36,106 nt of DNA from Candidatus Woesebacteria bacterium RIFCSPLOWO2_01_FULL_39_23. Lineage in GTDB: Bacteria > Patescibacteriota > Microgenomatia > UBA8517. Positions 1-8,119 of the stretch are shown piece after piece (position 1 is the stretch's first letter; every line of letters begins with the position of its first letter). The notes below the pieces were generated by a model that saw only the letters and a program-made list of their open reading frames with translations, did not search any database and had not been told where the DNA came from. The position numbers were made by a program, and so were the translations under genes. The stretch spans positions 285,849 through 321,954 of the forward strand of contig MGHG01000009.1 in the NCBI GenBank assembly GCA_001793095.1, read 5' to 3'.

Positions 1-1
1 A

Positions 2-1654
2 TATGGGAATGTCATCAGGCGAATTCACGGTTTTTAATAAGTCCAAATTCGAATTCTCAAAAATCGAGGGGTTGGTAGCATCTTTCTCGGCCGAAGCTAC
101 AACTAACGTACCTTGCTTAGCCAATCTTTCGATCGGTTTTTTAAGTTCTCCAAAATAGTATTTATCACCCAAACTAAACCCATTTAATCCTTCAATTATA
201 TTTACTTGATGAACATCTCCCTTGAATTGTTTTTGAAACTGGTTCATATCATAACCGTAATAAAATAAAAAGCGCGGCAGAGACGGCTCGTAGGTATTAT
301 TGAAAATTATTTTCTGGTAATTACCATCTACGCTTTTTACAAATGCCAAAGTATCTTTATAACCATATTGCCAAAATCGCCAACTAATATTTGGCCAAAT
401 AACAAAATAGCGATGTATAAAATAGAGAACGTTGAAAGCAGCTAAAATTACGAACGCTGTAAATAACAATTTCATTTTGAAATTTTTCAAGGAATTAGCC
501 ATATGTACAAAACCCAATGACGAAAGCAAAACCAAGGGGGGAAGCATGAGCGTAAGCCGCGACGCATGAGTTCCACCGTTTCGAGTCAATGCTGAAGGGA
601 CGGGTGCAAATAAAAGCCACAAAAATATTAATTTGAATTTACTGCTCTCCCCGCTTTTTTTATTAAGTCCGCGAAGTAAAACAAAAATCCCAAGAAGGAG
701 AAGTGGGATATCGAAATAGTACATCTGACCGAATCCTTCGATTGCTTGGCGCATATTTGAGTCACCCCGTGTAAATAAAAAGTTTGTCGAAAATGCACTC
801 ATATAATTTTTAATCACCTTCTCAAAGTAGACCCTATTTTTATTGTAAAATACGCGAGTAATAAATGACCCTGACCAGCGCCTTCCGTCTACAACCTCTT
901 GCATAATCTCATCATGTGATGCAACCTGGATATCCGAAAATCGTTTAGTAGTTTTACCCGAAAAGGTTGAATTTATATAGGGTAGTAAAACGGTAATTCC
1001 GATAATTCCGGCTATAAATAACCTCTTAAGTCCGAATTTTATTACAGCCCCGCGGTAAATTATAAATAATACTATAAAGAAAACCGGAATAAATAGCGCT
1101 GCAATCGCGTAAGTATATATGCCAATCGAGAAAAAGATTACAGATAATAAAAAATAATTAAACCTCCTTAATCCCTTAGCAAAGAATAAAGTACCTAAAA
1201 TGACGAAGGGAAGAATCATCCCTGCGTCATTAGCCTGGCGGCTGAAATTAACATGCCATGGAGAAAACAATAAAAAAAGAGTTGAGATTAAAGCGAGTTT
1301 AGTATCAAATAGTTCTTTAACTAAAAAATATAATGCTATTAGCGTTAAAAGTCCCATTAAAACCGAAGGCATGCGCACTCCCAACCCACCTAAACCGAAT
1401 AGTTTTATAAAAGGAACATCAACATATAGCTGATATGGTAAACGGTATTCGCTGAAAGAATGAAACATCACCGGAAATCTGTTTCCCAAATAATCTTTTC
1501 CTGTTGTTAAAATCGAATAAGCCTGCAAACCAACGTCAATTTCGTCTCCGAAGAGTTCTTTCGGAACACTGTTTATTTGCCATAAACGTAGGAACACTCC
1601 GACAATAAAAAGCGAGATAAAGAGGATGTGCTTCAATCCAAACTTACTCTTCAT
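2..1654 (-). CDS. GT-C (PMT_2/ArnT-like) membrane glycosyltransferase, C-terminus cut by window edge
   Basis: An open frame of 551 codons runs from an ATG at 1654 off the left edge without a stop. The N-terminus has a membrane helix (about residues 9-24), then an acidic motif FGDEID (35-40) in the first outer loop, and SPWHVNFSR (131-139), both typical of the PMT_2/ArnT branch of GT-C transferases, which move a sugar from a polyprenyl-phosphate donor to an acceptor outside the membrane. Many further hydrophobic segments follow, and then a soluble C-terminal part. It lies 223 bp downstream of the Nudix-HAD gene and has its own promoter-like sequence, so it may start a new unit. Substrate cannot be told from sequence. 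The family is fairly sure, the specific activity is not. Confidence 0.85.
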   Translation of the reverse strand, partial: MKSKFGLKHILFISLFIVGVFLRLWQINSVPKELFGDEIDVGLQAYSILTTGKDYLGNRFPVMFHSFSEYRLPYQLYVDVPFIKLFGLGGLGVRMPSVLMGLLTLIALYFLVKELFDTKLALISTLFLLFSPWHVNFSRQANDAGMILPFVILGTLFFAKGLRRFNYFLLSVIFFSIGIYTYAIAALFIPVFFIVLFIIYRGAVIKFGLKRLFIAGIIGITVLLPYINSTFSGKTTKRFSDIQVASHDEIMQEVVDGRRWSGSFITRVFYNKNRVYFEKVIKNYMSAFSTNFLFTRGDSNMRQAIEGFGQMYYFDIPLLLLGIFVLLRGLNKKSGESSKFKLIFLWLLFAPVPSALTRNGGTHASRLTLMLPPLVLLSSLGFVHMANSLKNFKMKLLFTAFVILAAFNVLYFIHRYFVIWPNISWRFWQYGYKDTLAFVKSVDGNYQKIIFNNTYEPSLPRFLFYYGYDMNQFQKQFKGDVHQVNIIEGLNGFSLGDKYYFGELKKPIERLAKQGTLVVASAEKDATNPSIFENSNLDLLKTVNSPDDIPI

Positions 1655-1660
1655 ATTTAT

Positions 1661-1690
1661 ATTGTATTCCAGATCCAACTGTTATAACAA
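1661..1690 (-). promoter_or_regulatory. Predicted promoter of the left-edge GT-C gene, leaderless
   Basis: On the minus strand TTGTTA (1685-1690) and TACAAT (1661-1666) are separated by 18 bp. The -10 ends six bases before the ATG at 1654, so transcription would begin at or next to the start codon, and no SD sequence is present. This is a sequence match only. The rest of 1655-1877 shows a 10-bp direct repeat (ATTTTGTAAA at 1782-1791 and 1797-1806) and no credible gene. Confidence 0.4.
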
Positions 1691-1877
1691 TGTTCGATAA
1701 ACCAAATCATTTAGGAGTTGGGAGACCGGCTTCGAACATGGGGGGATGAAGTTAATTTTTTGGAAATTCAGCAATGCTAGAATTTTGTAAACCATCATTT
1801 TGTAAAAAGCGTATTACCAATAATAAGACATTGTGTATTATTTAGAAATCGAAATTGTTTAGAGTTGGATTCATCTA

Positions 1878-2945
1878 TTAAATACCCTGTTTGATTCCAA
1901 TTTTTGTTAACTCTACTTTTAATTGATTGGCATCTTTAAATACAATTCCGTGAATACCTAAAACTTCAGCTGCTTTGACATTTTCAGCCGAATCGTCAAT
2001 GAAAACAGCATCGGATGCTTTAACGCCAAGTTTCTTAAGAGTTAGCTCATAAATTCTTACGTCCGGTTTTCTAATTCCTACTTCGCTTGAAAGTATTACA
2101 ATTTCAAAAGGAGAATATACGCCTTTTTCACGGTTGACTCTTGCGTGTGGTTCAATAGTATTGGACAGGATGGCAACTTTTATATCATTTGATTTAATAT
2201 CGCTTACAATCTCCATTACCTCTTTTTGAATTTGATATTTTCTTAAAAACTCCCGGCACCATAAAGAATAGCCGGGAACTTTAGCTTTGGATTTTGTATA
2301 GGTAATAAACATTTTCCAAAATTCCTTCTCATCGGTAATTTCGCCAGTGTTGTAAAGAGGAATGAAAATCTTGCATGCTGAAGTATATTGTTTTTCACTT
2401 ATTCCCAGCGTTTTACAAATATCCTTCTTTACTAATTCACCTATAGAAGTATGAAGAACGCCTCCCACATCAAAAATCACTGCGTGAATCATTATTGATC
2501 CCGACAATTCTTGTGCTCTTTTAATTGCCAACTTTAGGAGTTTTTCTTGGCCTGGTAAAAATTTTTTCCCTCCAAATTCTTCAGGTTTTATAAACTTCAT
2601 TTCCTGGCCTTCCTTGCATTTTATTTCTTGTTTTTCGTCATATATTGTCCAATATATATGACGGTTTACTTTTTCCCCATCGCTTCTTAAATAAACTTCA
2701 TTAACGAGACCAAATACTTCTTTCGGTGTATAACCGGTTTCTTCGTAGAGTTCTCTTATTGCTGCAGTTTTAAAATCTTCGCCTTTATCGACATGTCCCG
2801 CTGGGTAGCACCAATAACCCGGATAGAATATACCCGGTTTATTATCCCTATGTTGCATTAAAACTGATCCGTCTTTGCTTACAACAACTATTCCTGCACC
2901 GTGAATCATATTATGAAGTATATATGTTTTGAGGCTAAAATACAT
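1878..2945 (-). CDS. Nudix hydrolase - HAD-like hydrolase fusion protein
   Basis: This is a 355-residue protein with two enzyme domains. Residues 13-148 are a Nudix domain with a perfect Nudix box from G50 to Y72 (G-x5-E-x7-REL-x-EETGY), which binds a metal and cleaves nucleoside-diphosphate-linked substrates. Residues 153-350 are a HAD-superfamily phosphatase-like domain: motif I is FDVGGVL with the nucleophile D159, motif II is LSNT (260-263), motif III is RKPD (292-295), and motif IV is IDDS (316-319). The usual second aspartate of motif I is glycine (G161), as in the DxGxV subgroup, so the general acid is missing or supplied elsewhere. M13 and M152 are alternative starts at the domain boundaries, each followed by IH, so the HAD part might also be made alone. 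It follows asnB by 31 bp. Sugar-nucleotide or phosphosugar housekeeping is a guess. Confidence 0.85.
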   Translation of the reverse strand: MYFSLKTYILHNMIHGAGIVVVSKDGSVLMQHRDNKPGIFYPGYWCYPAGHVDKGEDFKTAAIRELYEETGYTPKEVFGLVNEVYLRSDGEKVNRHIYWTIYDEKQEIKCKEGQEMKFIKPEEFGGKKFLPGQEKLLKLAIKRAQELSGSIMIHAVIFDVGGVLHTSIGELVKKDICKTLGISEKQYTSACKIFIPLYNTGEITDEKEFWKMFITYTKSKAKVPGYSLWCREFLRKYQIQKEVMEIVSDIKSNDIKVAILSNTIEPHARVNREKGVYSPFEIVILSSEVGIRKPDVRIYELTLKKLGVKASDAVFIDDSAENVKAAEVLGIHGIVFKDANQLKVELTKIGIKQGI

Positions 2946-2976
2946 TTAATTAAGCATTAATGTAGTAATGAAGCAT

Positions 2977-4806
2977 CTAACTGTAATTATCCAACCACCC
3001 CGAAAGGATAATTAACTGCCATATGGTACCCGAATTATTTTGTCCGTAATCCTGATGTTCCTTCCAAATTTTTTCGATTTCTTTTCTCTCGACAAATTCA
3101 TCAAGCTTCTTATTTTCGAGGTGGTCTTTTGCAAATTTTTTAAGATCCCCTCTTAACCATTTTTCCAGAGGCAAACCAAACCCCTTTTTCGGTCTTTTGG
3201 CTATCTGGGGTAAATTTTTTTCAAGAAGTCCCCGAAGTTGGATTTTCGTTTTTAGTAAAGTGACATGCGGATTCCTGGTCGTGAATGCATAATTGATAAC
3301 GTCGTTATCTAAATACGGCACTCTGGTCTCAAGTGAGTTAAACATCGAAGCCCTGTCAGTTTTAACCAAAAAATCATCCGGCAGGTATGTCTGAAAGTCA
3401 ATTAGCTGGCCGATATTAACACCCGGTTTTTCCGTTATCAAACTTTTTGTCCAATTTCTGTCCGGATTTTGTCCCAAATTTTTATCACCAAGGAAAAACG
3501 TTCTCATCCAATATAAATGCCTGTCGGGATTTTTTAGTTTCAATCCCCTTAAAACAATTTCTCCCAGTTTCTTTTTCGGATAATCTTTAAAAGACAAAGG
3601 GATCTTATTTATCAAAGATTCGGGAATTATTCCCAAGATATTTTTAAGCTTATCCGGATTGATTAAGCGGACCGAATCAAAATATTTAGCCATTAAATGT
3701 GCCTGATAAGTTGGGTAGCCTCCGAACAATTCGTCTCCCCCGTCGCCTGATAAAACAACTTTGACATATTTCGCTGCTAATTTACTGACTTTATAAGTTG
3801 GAACTAACGAAGCATCGGCCAAAGGTTCATCTAAATATTTAATTAACTGGTTAAATATCGGAACAACATCTTTGACTGAAAATTCCTCACTGTGATGATC
3901 TGTGCCGATAATCTTAGCAACATAATATGCACTTTCACTTTCATCAAATCCCGGCTCTTTGAAACCAATTGAAAATGATTTTAATTTTTTACGCTTCGCA
4001 ACATAATATGAAATAAGGCTCGAATCCAACCCGCCGCTTAAGAACACACCGACGGGAACGTCGGCCATCAATTGGCTTTTAACGGCATTGTCCAACAATT
4101 CGGATAATGAATTATTATTTTCCTTAACTGTATCCGTAAGGCCAAAATAGCTTGTTGTTGTTGCTCCTCTTTTCGAGAAAGACAATATATTTCCGGGTAA
4201 TAATTTTTTTATTCCTGAATACATTGAATAATCATGCGGCAAAAAGCCAAAATACAAATAATTACTCATCGCATCAAGATTAATACTCTTATGAAATGAG
4301 GGGTGGCAAAGAATCGTTTTCGGCTCCGAACCGAATACTAAAAGGTTTTTACTCTCATAAAAATATAAAGGTTTAATTCCCACACGATCTCTTCCGAGCA
4401 ATAATTTTCTTTGTTTCTCATCCCAAAGCGCAAAAGCAAACATTCCGTTTAACTTTTTGACCAGATCGAGTCCATACTCTTCGTAACCGTGAACCAAAAC
4501 CTCTGTGTCGCTTTTGGTCTTAAATATATGGCCATTTTTCTGCAGTTTTAATTTTAATTCTTTATAATTATAAATTTCTCCGTTATATACGACCGTAATC
4601 GTCCCATCTTCATTTTTAATAGGCTGATCCCCCGTCTTAAGGTCAATAATGCTAAGTCTTCTTATACCCAGCCCGGCGATGTAATTTTCACTTATAAATT
4701 TTCCCGATGAATCGGGACCGCGGTACACAATCGAATCCGTCATTTTCTTTATTAATGACGGGTCTGTTTCTGAAGTAAAATCAACAAATCCAGCTATTCC
4801 ACACAT
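2977..4806 (-). CDS. asnB: Asparagine synthetase (glutamine-hydrolysing)
   Basis: A full-length 609-residue class II glutamine amidotransferase of the AsnB family. It starts MCGIAGF, so Cys2 becomes the N-terminal nucleophile that releases ammonia from glutamine. YRGPDSSG (28-35) and the YNGEIYN region (74-80) belong to the same N-terminal domain. The C-terminal synthetase domain carries the ATP pyrophosphatase loop SGGLDSS (257-263) and the LSGDGGDELFGG segment. The general reaction is aspartate to asparagine with ATP. AsnB-type proteins are frequent in polysaccharide clusters, where they may amidate a sugar acid or aminoacyl group instead, and the neighbours here are a methyltransferase and a lipid-linked glycosyltransferase. 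The gap to the upstream gene is 19 bp, so they are probably cotranscribed. The family is certain, the physiological substrate is open. Confidence 0.95.
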   Translation of the reverse strand: MCGIAGFVDFTSETDPSLIKKMTDSIVYRGPDSSGKFISENYIAGLGIRRLSIIDLKTGDQPIKNEDGTITVVYNGEIYNYKELKLKLQKNGHIFKTKSDTEVLVHGYEEYGLDLVKKLNGMFAFALWDEKQRKLLLGRDRVGIKPLYFYESKNLLVFGSEPKTILCHPSFHKSINLDAMSNYLYFGFLPHDYSMYSGIKKLLPGNILSFSKRGATTTSYFGLTDTVKENNNSLSELLDNAVKSQLMADVPVGVFLSGGLDSSLISYYVAKRKKLKSFSIGFKEPGFDESESAYYVAKIIGTDHHSEEFSVKDVVPIFNQLIKYLDEPLADASLVPTYKVSKLAAKYVKVVLSGDGGDELFGGYPTYQAHLMAKYFDSVRLINPDKLKNILGIIPESLINKIPLSFKDYPKKKLGEIVLRGLKLKNPDRHLYWMRTFFLGDKNLGQNPDRNWTKSLITEKPGVNIGQLIDFQTYLPDDFLVKTDRASMFNSLETRVPYLDNDVINYAFTTRNPHVTLLKTKIQLRGLLEKNLPQIAKRPKKGFGLPLEKWLRGDLKKFAKDHLENKKLDEFVERKEIEKIWKEHQDYGQNNSGTIWQLIILSGWLDNYS

Positions 4807-4825
4807 AAATTATTGAGGCATTGAA

Positions 4826-5776
4826 TCATTCCTTTATCACATCTTTTATTTCGTATATCGGCTTTTTCTGCGACTCAAAATAAGTACGCACCTGTAACTC
4901 GGCCATTAGACCCATCAATATAAATTGAACGCCGAGTAGGCCGAAAAATATCGCTATCATAAAAAACGGATCATTATGGATATAAACTCCCAAGAATAAT
5001 TTCTTATAAAGAGAGGCCAATAAAGTTAAGCTTCCGATAATTAAACTTCCAAAACCAAATGAGCCAAAAATATATGCAGGTCTTGTTCCGTATGAGCTTA
5101 AAAACTTTACTGTGATAAGGTCGATCATGGTTTTTACTATCCGCTTATATCCGTACTTAGATTTACCTTTAAAGCGATTTCTATGACTGACAACTATTTC
5201 TCCGACTTTTGCTCCTTTTAAATAAATCAAAACCGGCATTACTCTATGTAACTCGCCATATAATTGCAAATTAGTAACAAACTCTTTTTTTACTACTCTA
5301 GCCGAACAACCTACGTCGTGGTACGGATAGTCAAAGATTTTATTAATCAACAAGTTGGCAAGTCTTGATAATAAACTTCTGAGAGTAGCGTCTTTTCTGT
5401 CTTTGCGCCAACCGAATACAGCATCAAAGCCTTCGTCTAATTTCTCTAAAAATCTGGGGATATCATTTGGGTCGTTTTGTAAATCAGCATCAAGAAAAGA
5501 AATTAATTTACCGCCTGAATTATCTATACCAGCAGATATAGCTGCCGTTTGTCCCAAATTCTTAATGAACCTTATAAGAGTAAAAGATACCTTATTTACC
5601 TTACTCTTTTCTATTTCCTTTTTTATTGTATCGTAAGAAGAATCCGTAGAACCGTCGTCGATATAAATTACCTCGCTGGTAATATTAAGTTTACCGAGAA
5701 CTCTCGTCAATTCATCATTAAGCTGAACCAAATTCTCTTCTTCGTTTATAAAAGGAATTATCACCGATAAATCCAT
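4826..5776 (-). CDS. GtrB/DPM1-like polyprenyl-phosphate glycosyltransferase (GT2) with two membrane helices
   Basis: 316 residues. The N-terminal GT-A domain has IDDGSTD (39-45) and the metal-binding DAD (96-98) followed by LQNDP, a signature of dolichyl- or polyprenyl-phosphate sugar synthases. Two hydrophobic helices (about 235-257 and 270-295) anchor the C-terminus, as in GtrB and ArnC. These enzymes transfer a sugar from a nucleotide donor to polyprenyl phosphate on the inner face of the membrane. That product is the usual donor for GT-C enzymes, of which this window holds nine, so this gene plausibly feeds them. It sits 19 bp from genes on both sides, within the methyltransferase-asnB unit. 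Which sugar is used is not visible. Confidence 0.9.
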   Translation of the reverse strand: MDLSVIIPFINEEENLVQLNDELTRVLGKLNITSEVIYIDDGSTDSSYDTIKKEIEKSKVNKVSFTLIRFIKNLGQTAAISAGIDNSGGKLISFLDADLQNDPNDIPRFLEKLDEGFDAVFGWRKDRKDATLRSLLSRLANLLINKIFDYPYHDVGCSARVVKKEFVTNLQLYGELHRVMPVLIYLKGAKVGEIVVSHRNRFKGKSKYGYKRIVKTMIDLITVKFLSSYGTRPAYIFGSFGFGSLIIGSLTLLASLYKKLFLGVYIHNDPFFMIAIFFGLLGVQFILMGLMAELQVRTYFESQKKPIYEIKDVIKE

Positions 5777-5795
5777 ATGACTATGCTAATTATAC

Positions 5796-6554
5796 TCAAT
5801 TTTTAACCAAAACTGCAGCCACTGATATTCCGAGAGGGTAGTTAATATATTTCATGCCATTAATTTCCGTGATAAAAATTTTTTTCAATAAAGAATTTAT
5901 TTTTGAAGACTTTGCAATATTTAAATTAATTGAATTATCATAACTGCTCAAATAGTTTAAAGACTTTAATCGGCTCAAAATTCTTATTGCAATGATGGGC
6001 GGGCTGAACAAGAAATTAAAATAGCTAACAAAGTGCACCTTCAAATCAGCATGTCGTGCCAACATGCGTATGCGTCTCCTGGTGTAGCGCCTCTGATGTC
6101 CCTGATGTATGTCATAGTTTGACCATATAAAGCTGAGTGCAGGCGCAGTGATAATAACACTACCGCCTTTTTTTAATACCCTTTTGGCTTCAGTTATACA
6201 TTTCTGATCATCTTGAACATGTTCCAAGACATCCAAAAATAGTACAGCGTCAAAAAAACTGTCTTTAAATGGCAGTTTGGTTGCACTTGCTAAGGTAACA
6301 TTTTTATGTAACCTGGATTTTACATATTTTATTGCTTTAGCTGAGCTATCAATTCCGTACAATTGTGCTTTAGGATATAACTTGTGCAAAAATGTCATTG
6401 TTTCTCCTGTTCCGCACCCTATATCCAGTATTTTTTCGTATTTTTTCCCCACGAGTAACATTTTTAACAGCTGACGTCTGCCTTCCCACCACCAATGGAC
6501 AGTCTCAACTGATTCAATCTTTTCGAGTAAGTGATCATCCATACTTTTTGTCAT
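5796..6554 (-). CDS. Class I SAM-dependent methyltransferase
   Basis: 252 residues of the Methyltransf_11-like class. Motif I is ILDIGCGTG (42-50), an acidic residue after strand beta-2 is in GIDSS (67-71), and LFLDVLEHV (105-113) is the motif IV region with the EH pair common in methyltransferases acting on small molecules or glycans. The C-terminal half is more hydrophobic. It is the first gene of a unit with the GT2 and asnB genes and is preceded by a predicted extended -10 promoter, so glycan or lipid-carrier methylation is plausible but inferred. The ATG at 6554 is used. M5 (ATG at 6542) is a possible alternative. No SD sequence is seen at either. Confidence 0.85.
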   Translation of the reverse strand: MTKSMDDHLLEKIESVETVHWWWEGRRQLLKMLLVGKKYEKILDIGCGTGETMTFLHKLYPKAQLYGIDSSAKAIKYVKSRLHKNVTLASATKLPFKDSFFDAVLFLDVLEHVQDDQKCITEAKRVLKKGGSVIITAPALSFIWSNYDIHQGHQRRYTRRRIRMLARHADLKVHFVSYFNFLFSPPIIAIRILSRLKSLNYLSSYDNSINLNIAKSSKINSLLKKIFITEINGMKYINYPLGISVAAVLVKN

Positions 6555-6566
6555 ATATTTAAAGAA

Positions 6567-6575
6567 ATTATAGCA
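6567..6575 (-). promoter_or_regulatory. Extended -10 promoter (TGCTATAAT) for the methyltransferase unit
   Basis: The minus strand reads TGCTATAAT, a perfect TGnTATAAT extended -10 box, 12 bases before the ATG at 6554. Initiation about seven bases downstream leaves a leader of only a few bases. No convincing -35 box is seen, as expected for extended -10 promoters. It lies directly after a terminator-like hairpin, which fits a unit boundary. Confidence 0.55.
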
Positions 6576-6583
6576 ATTTCGAG

Positions 6584-6608
6584 AAAACTCCGGGCTATCA
6601 GCCCGGAG
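6584..6608 (-). terminator. Probable intrinsic terminator of the large glycan operon
   Basis: Arms of nine bases (6588-6596 and 6600-6608, GC-rich, loop of three) form a strong hairpin. On the minus strand it is followed by TTTTCTC. It lies 126 bp beyond the stop of the last glycan gene, and just before the extended -10 box of the next unit. The U-run is short, so efficiency is uncertain. Confidence 0.55.
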
Positions 6609-6628
6609 ATGAATCGAACTTGATATGT

Positions 6629-6700
6629 CGTCCTCCTTTAGAGGGAAACCGCCGAGTCAGACTCGGCGGAGGACGTCATAGGAAGCAGCAATAAATTGCT
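6629..6700. repeat. Cluster of palindromes, REP-like
   Basis: Between two genes lie an inner hairpin with nine-base arms (6649-6657 and 6661-6669, arm CCGCCGAGT, loop CAG), an overlapping outer pairing of CGTCCTCC (6629-6636) with GGAGGACG (6668-6675), and a third hairpin AGCAAT-AA-ATTGCT (6687-6700). CCGAGTCAGA of the inner hairpin recurs at 28329-28338 inside a GT-C gene, which suggests a dispersed element family. No protein is encoded here. Confidence 0.5.
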
Positions 6701-6733
6701 CTCACCGACTTGCAATATCATCCCAAAATGGAA

Positions 6734-8119
6734 CTAAGTTGAAAAGATCCAGTTTGCTTCATTATAAAAAAATACTTCTTTATATGATAGAAAGAACGCC
6801 ATAAGCAGGAGAAAAATTAATAGAATTCGGTTAACAAAAGCCGCTTTTTTCCAATTCAAAAGTGTTAATATAGTAAAACCAAAAATCACAATAGTAACCA
6901 ATCTAAAAATACTTGCATACTGCCTAAATCCCTCTATGCCTAATAATCGGTGCATACTTGTCCCAAAGGGAAGCAAAAATAACATATATCCTACAAGTAG
7001 ATTAGCCTTTTTATAAATCGTGATTAACATCCATGCTAGCGACAGAGATAATAATGGATAAAAGGGATATCTATACCAACCATAAGACTCTCCTCCGAAT
7101 ATCATAAATATAAAAAAATAAGCTGCGACAGCTGAAAAAATAACCTTAACTAATAGATTTTTATACACACCCCTTATTACGAGCACGAATATTGAAAGCC
7201 ACCCAGCCAAAATCCAGCCATCAGTAAACGTTCTCTGGCTCATAATTTTTGAGGATGCAACGGCCTGATAAAATATTTCTGCACCAGCACCGAGAAGCCG
7301 CCCTGAATTCATTTCAAAAACTCGAATAAACATATTAAGATCAAATAAGGCGCCATATAAAACAAAAATCACAAGGGGGGCAATAATTGCAATTATTACA
7401 GGTTTTATTAAAGTTAAATCAAACTTCTTTTTCTCCAAAAATACTAAAAGTAAGAGAGAGATTGGAATAGCCAAAGCTGATAACTTAAAAAGTATTGAAA
7501 CACCCGAGACCGAACATGCTAAATACCAAAATTTAATCTGCTTTAACTTAAAATATAAAACTGAAAAAATCAGGCTTATTAAAAATAGCGGAATATAACC
7601 ATTCTCCGCTAATGCTAATCTTTGTGATATCGCTATTAGCGGACTGAAAGCATATATTGCCGAGGCTAATAGTCCAAGCTTACGCTTATGCACCAGAGTT
7701 CCTAAAATAAATACCAGAAGGATATTAATTATTGCCAAGATAATCATGGGTCTTCTTAAAATCAAAACTGAGGCAGAGGCAAAGTCTCGAACTCCTTCAA
7801 AATATGCATAACCGCCTACTAATAAACCAAAAAGCGGAGGGTGGTCAAACCAAGGCTTATCAATAGGAAAAGGAACTCTATTGGGATCTTTATCAAAAAC
7901 CCTATCGACATTTATCTTTTGATAATCGTGGACATAAGGAGGAACACCTGACCAAGCGATTGGATATTTATCTTTAACTAAACTTATTCCCAACCACCCG
8001 AAGCTGTATTCATCCGCATTTTCTCCAGGAAAAGGAACCTCAGCATATGAAAACTTCCGCATATTTAACCCTAAAAAGACTATCATCATCAAAGAAATAT
8101 ATATTATTAAATTTTTCAT
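6734..8119 (-). CDS. GT-C (PMT_2/GT39-like) membrane glycosyltransferase
   Basis: 461 residues from the ATG at 8119, which makes an ATGA overlap with the stop of the preceding GT2 gene. A longer frame to 8146 exists but would overlap that gene by 31 bases. After a first membrane helix (4-18) comes the outer-loop acidic motif GENADEYSF (32-40), then FDHPPLFGL (91-99), matching the DE and HPP motifs of ArnT/PMT-type transferases. Roughly ten more membrane helices follow. It lacks the long soluble C-terminal domain of some relatives. Predicted to use a polyprenyl-phosphate sugar on the outer face of the membrane. It is the last gene of the main cluster, before the palindrome region and terminator. 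Confidence 0.8.
   Translation of the reverse strand: MKNLIIYISLMMIVFLGLNMRKFSYAEVPFPGENADEYSFGWLGISLVKDKYPIAWSGVPPYVHDYQKINVDRVFDKDPNRVPFPIDKPWFDHPPLFGLLVGGYAYFEGVRDFASASVLILRRPMIILAIINILLVFILGTLVHKRKLGLLASAIYAFSPLIAISQRLALAENGYIPLFLISLIFSVLYFKLKQIKFWYLACSVSGVSILFKLSALAIPISLLLLVFLEKKKFDLTLIKPVIIAIIAPLVIFVLYGALFDLNMFIRVFEMNSGRLLGAGAEIFYQAVASSKIMSQRTFTDGWILAGWLSIFVLVIRGVYKNLLVKVIFSAVAAYFFIFMIFGGESYGWYRYPFYPLLSLSLAWMLITIYKKANLLVGYMLFLLPFGTSMHRLLGIEGFRQYASIFRLVTIVIFGFTILTLLNWKKAAFVNRILLIFLLLMAFFLSYKEVFFYNEANWIFST

Noticed and set aside
1200-1433. Plus-strand open frame of 77 codons
   Set aside because: It lies opposite the left-edge GT-C gene, whose minus-strand frame shows clear PMT_2 motifs, so it is a shadow.
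1700-1745. tRNA-like TTCGAA segment in the gap after the Nudix-HAD gene
   Set aside because: The flanking bases do not form a five-pair T stem on either strand and no acceptor, D or anticodon arm could be found.
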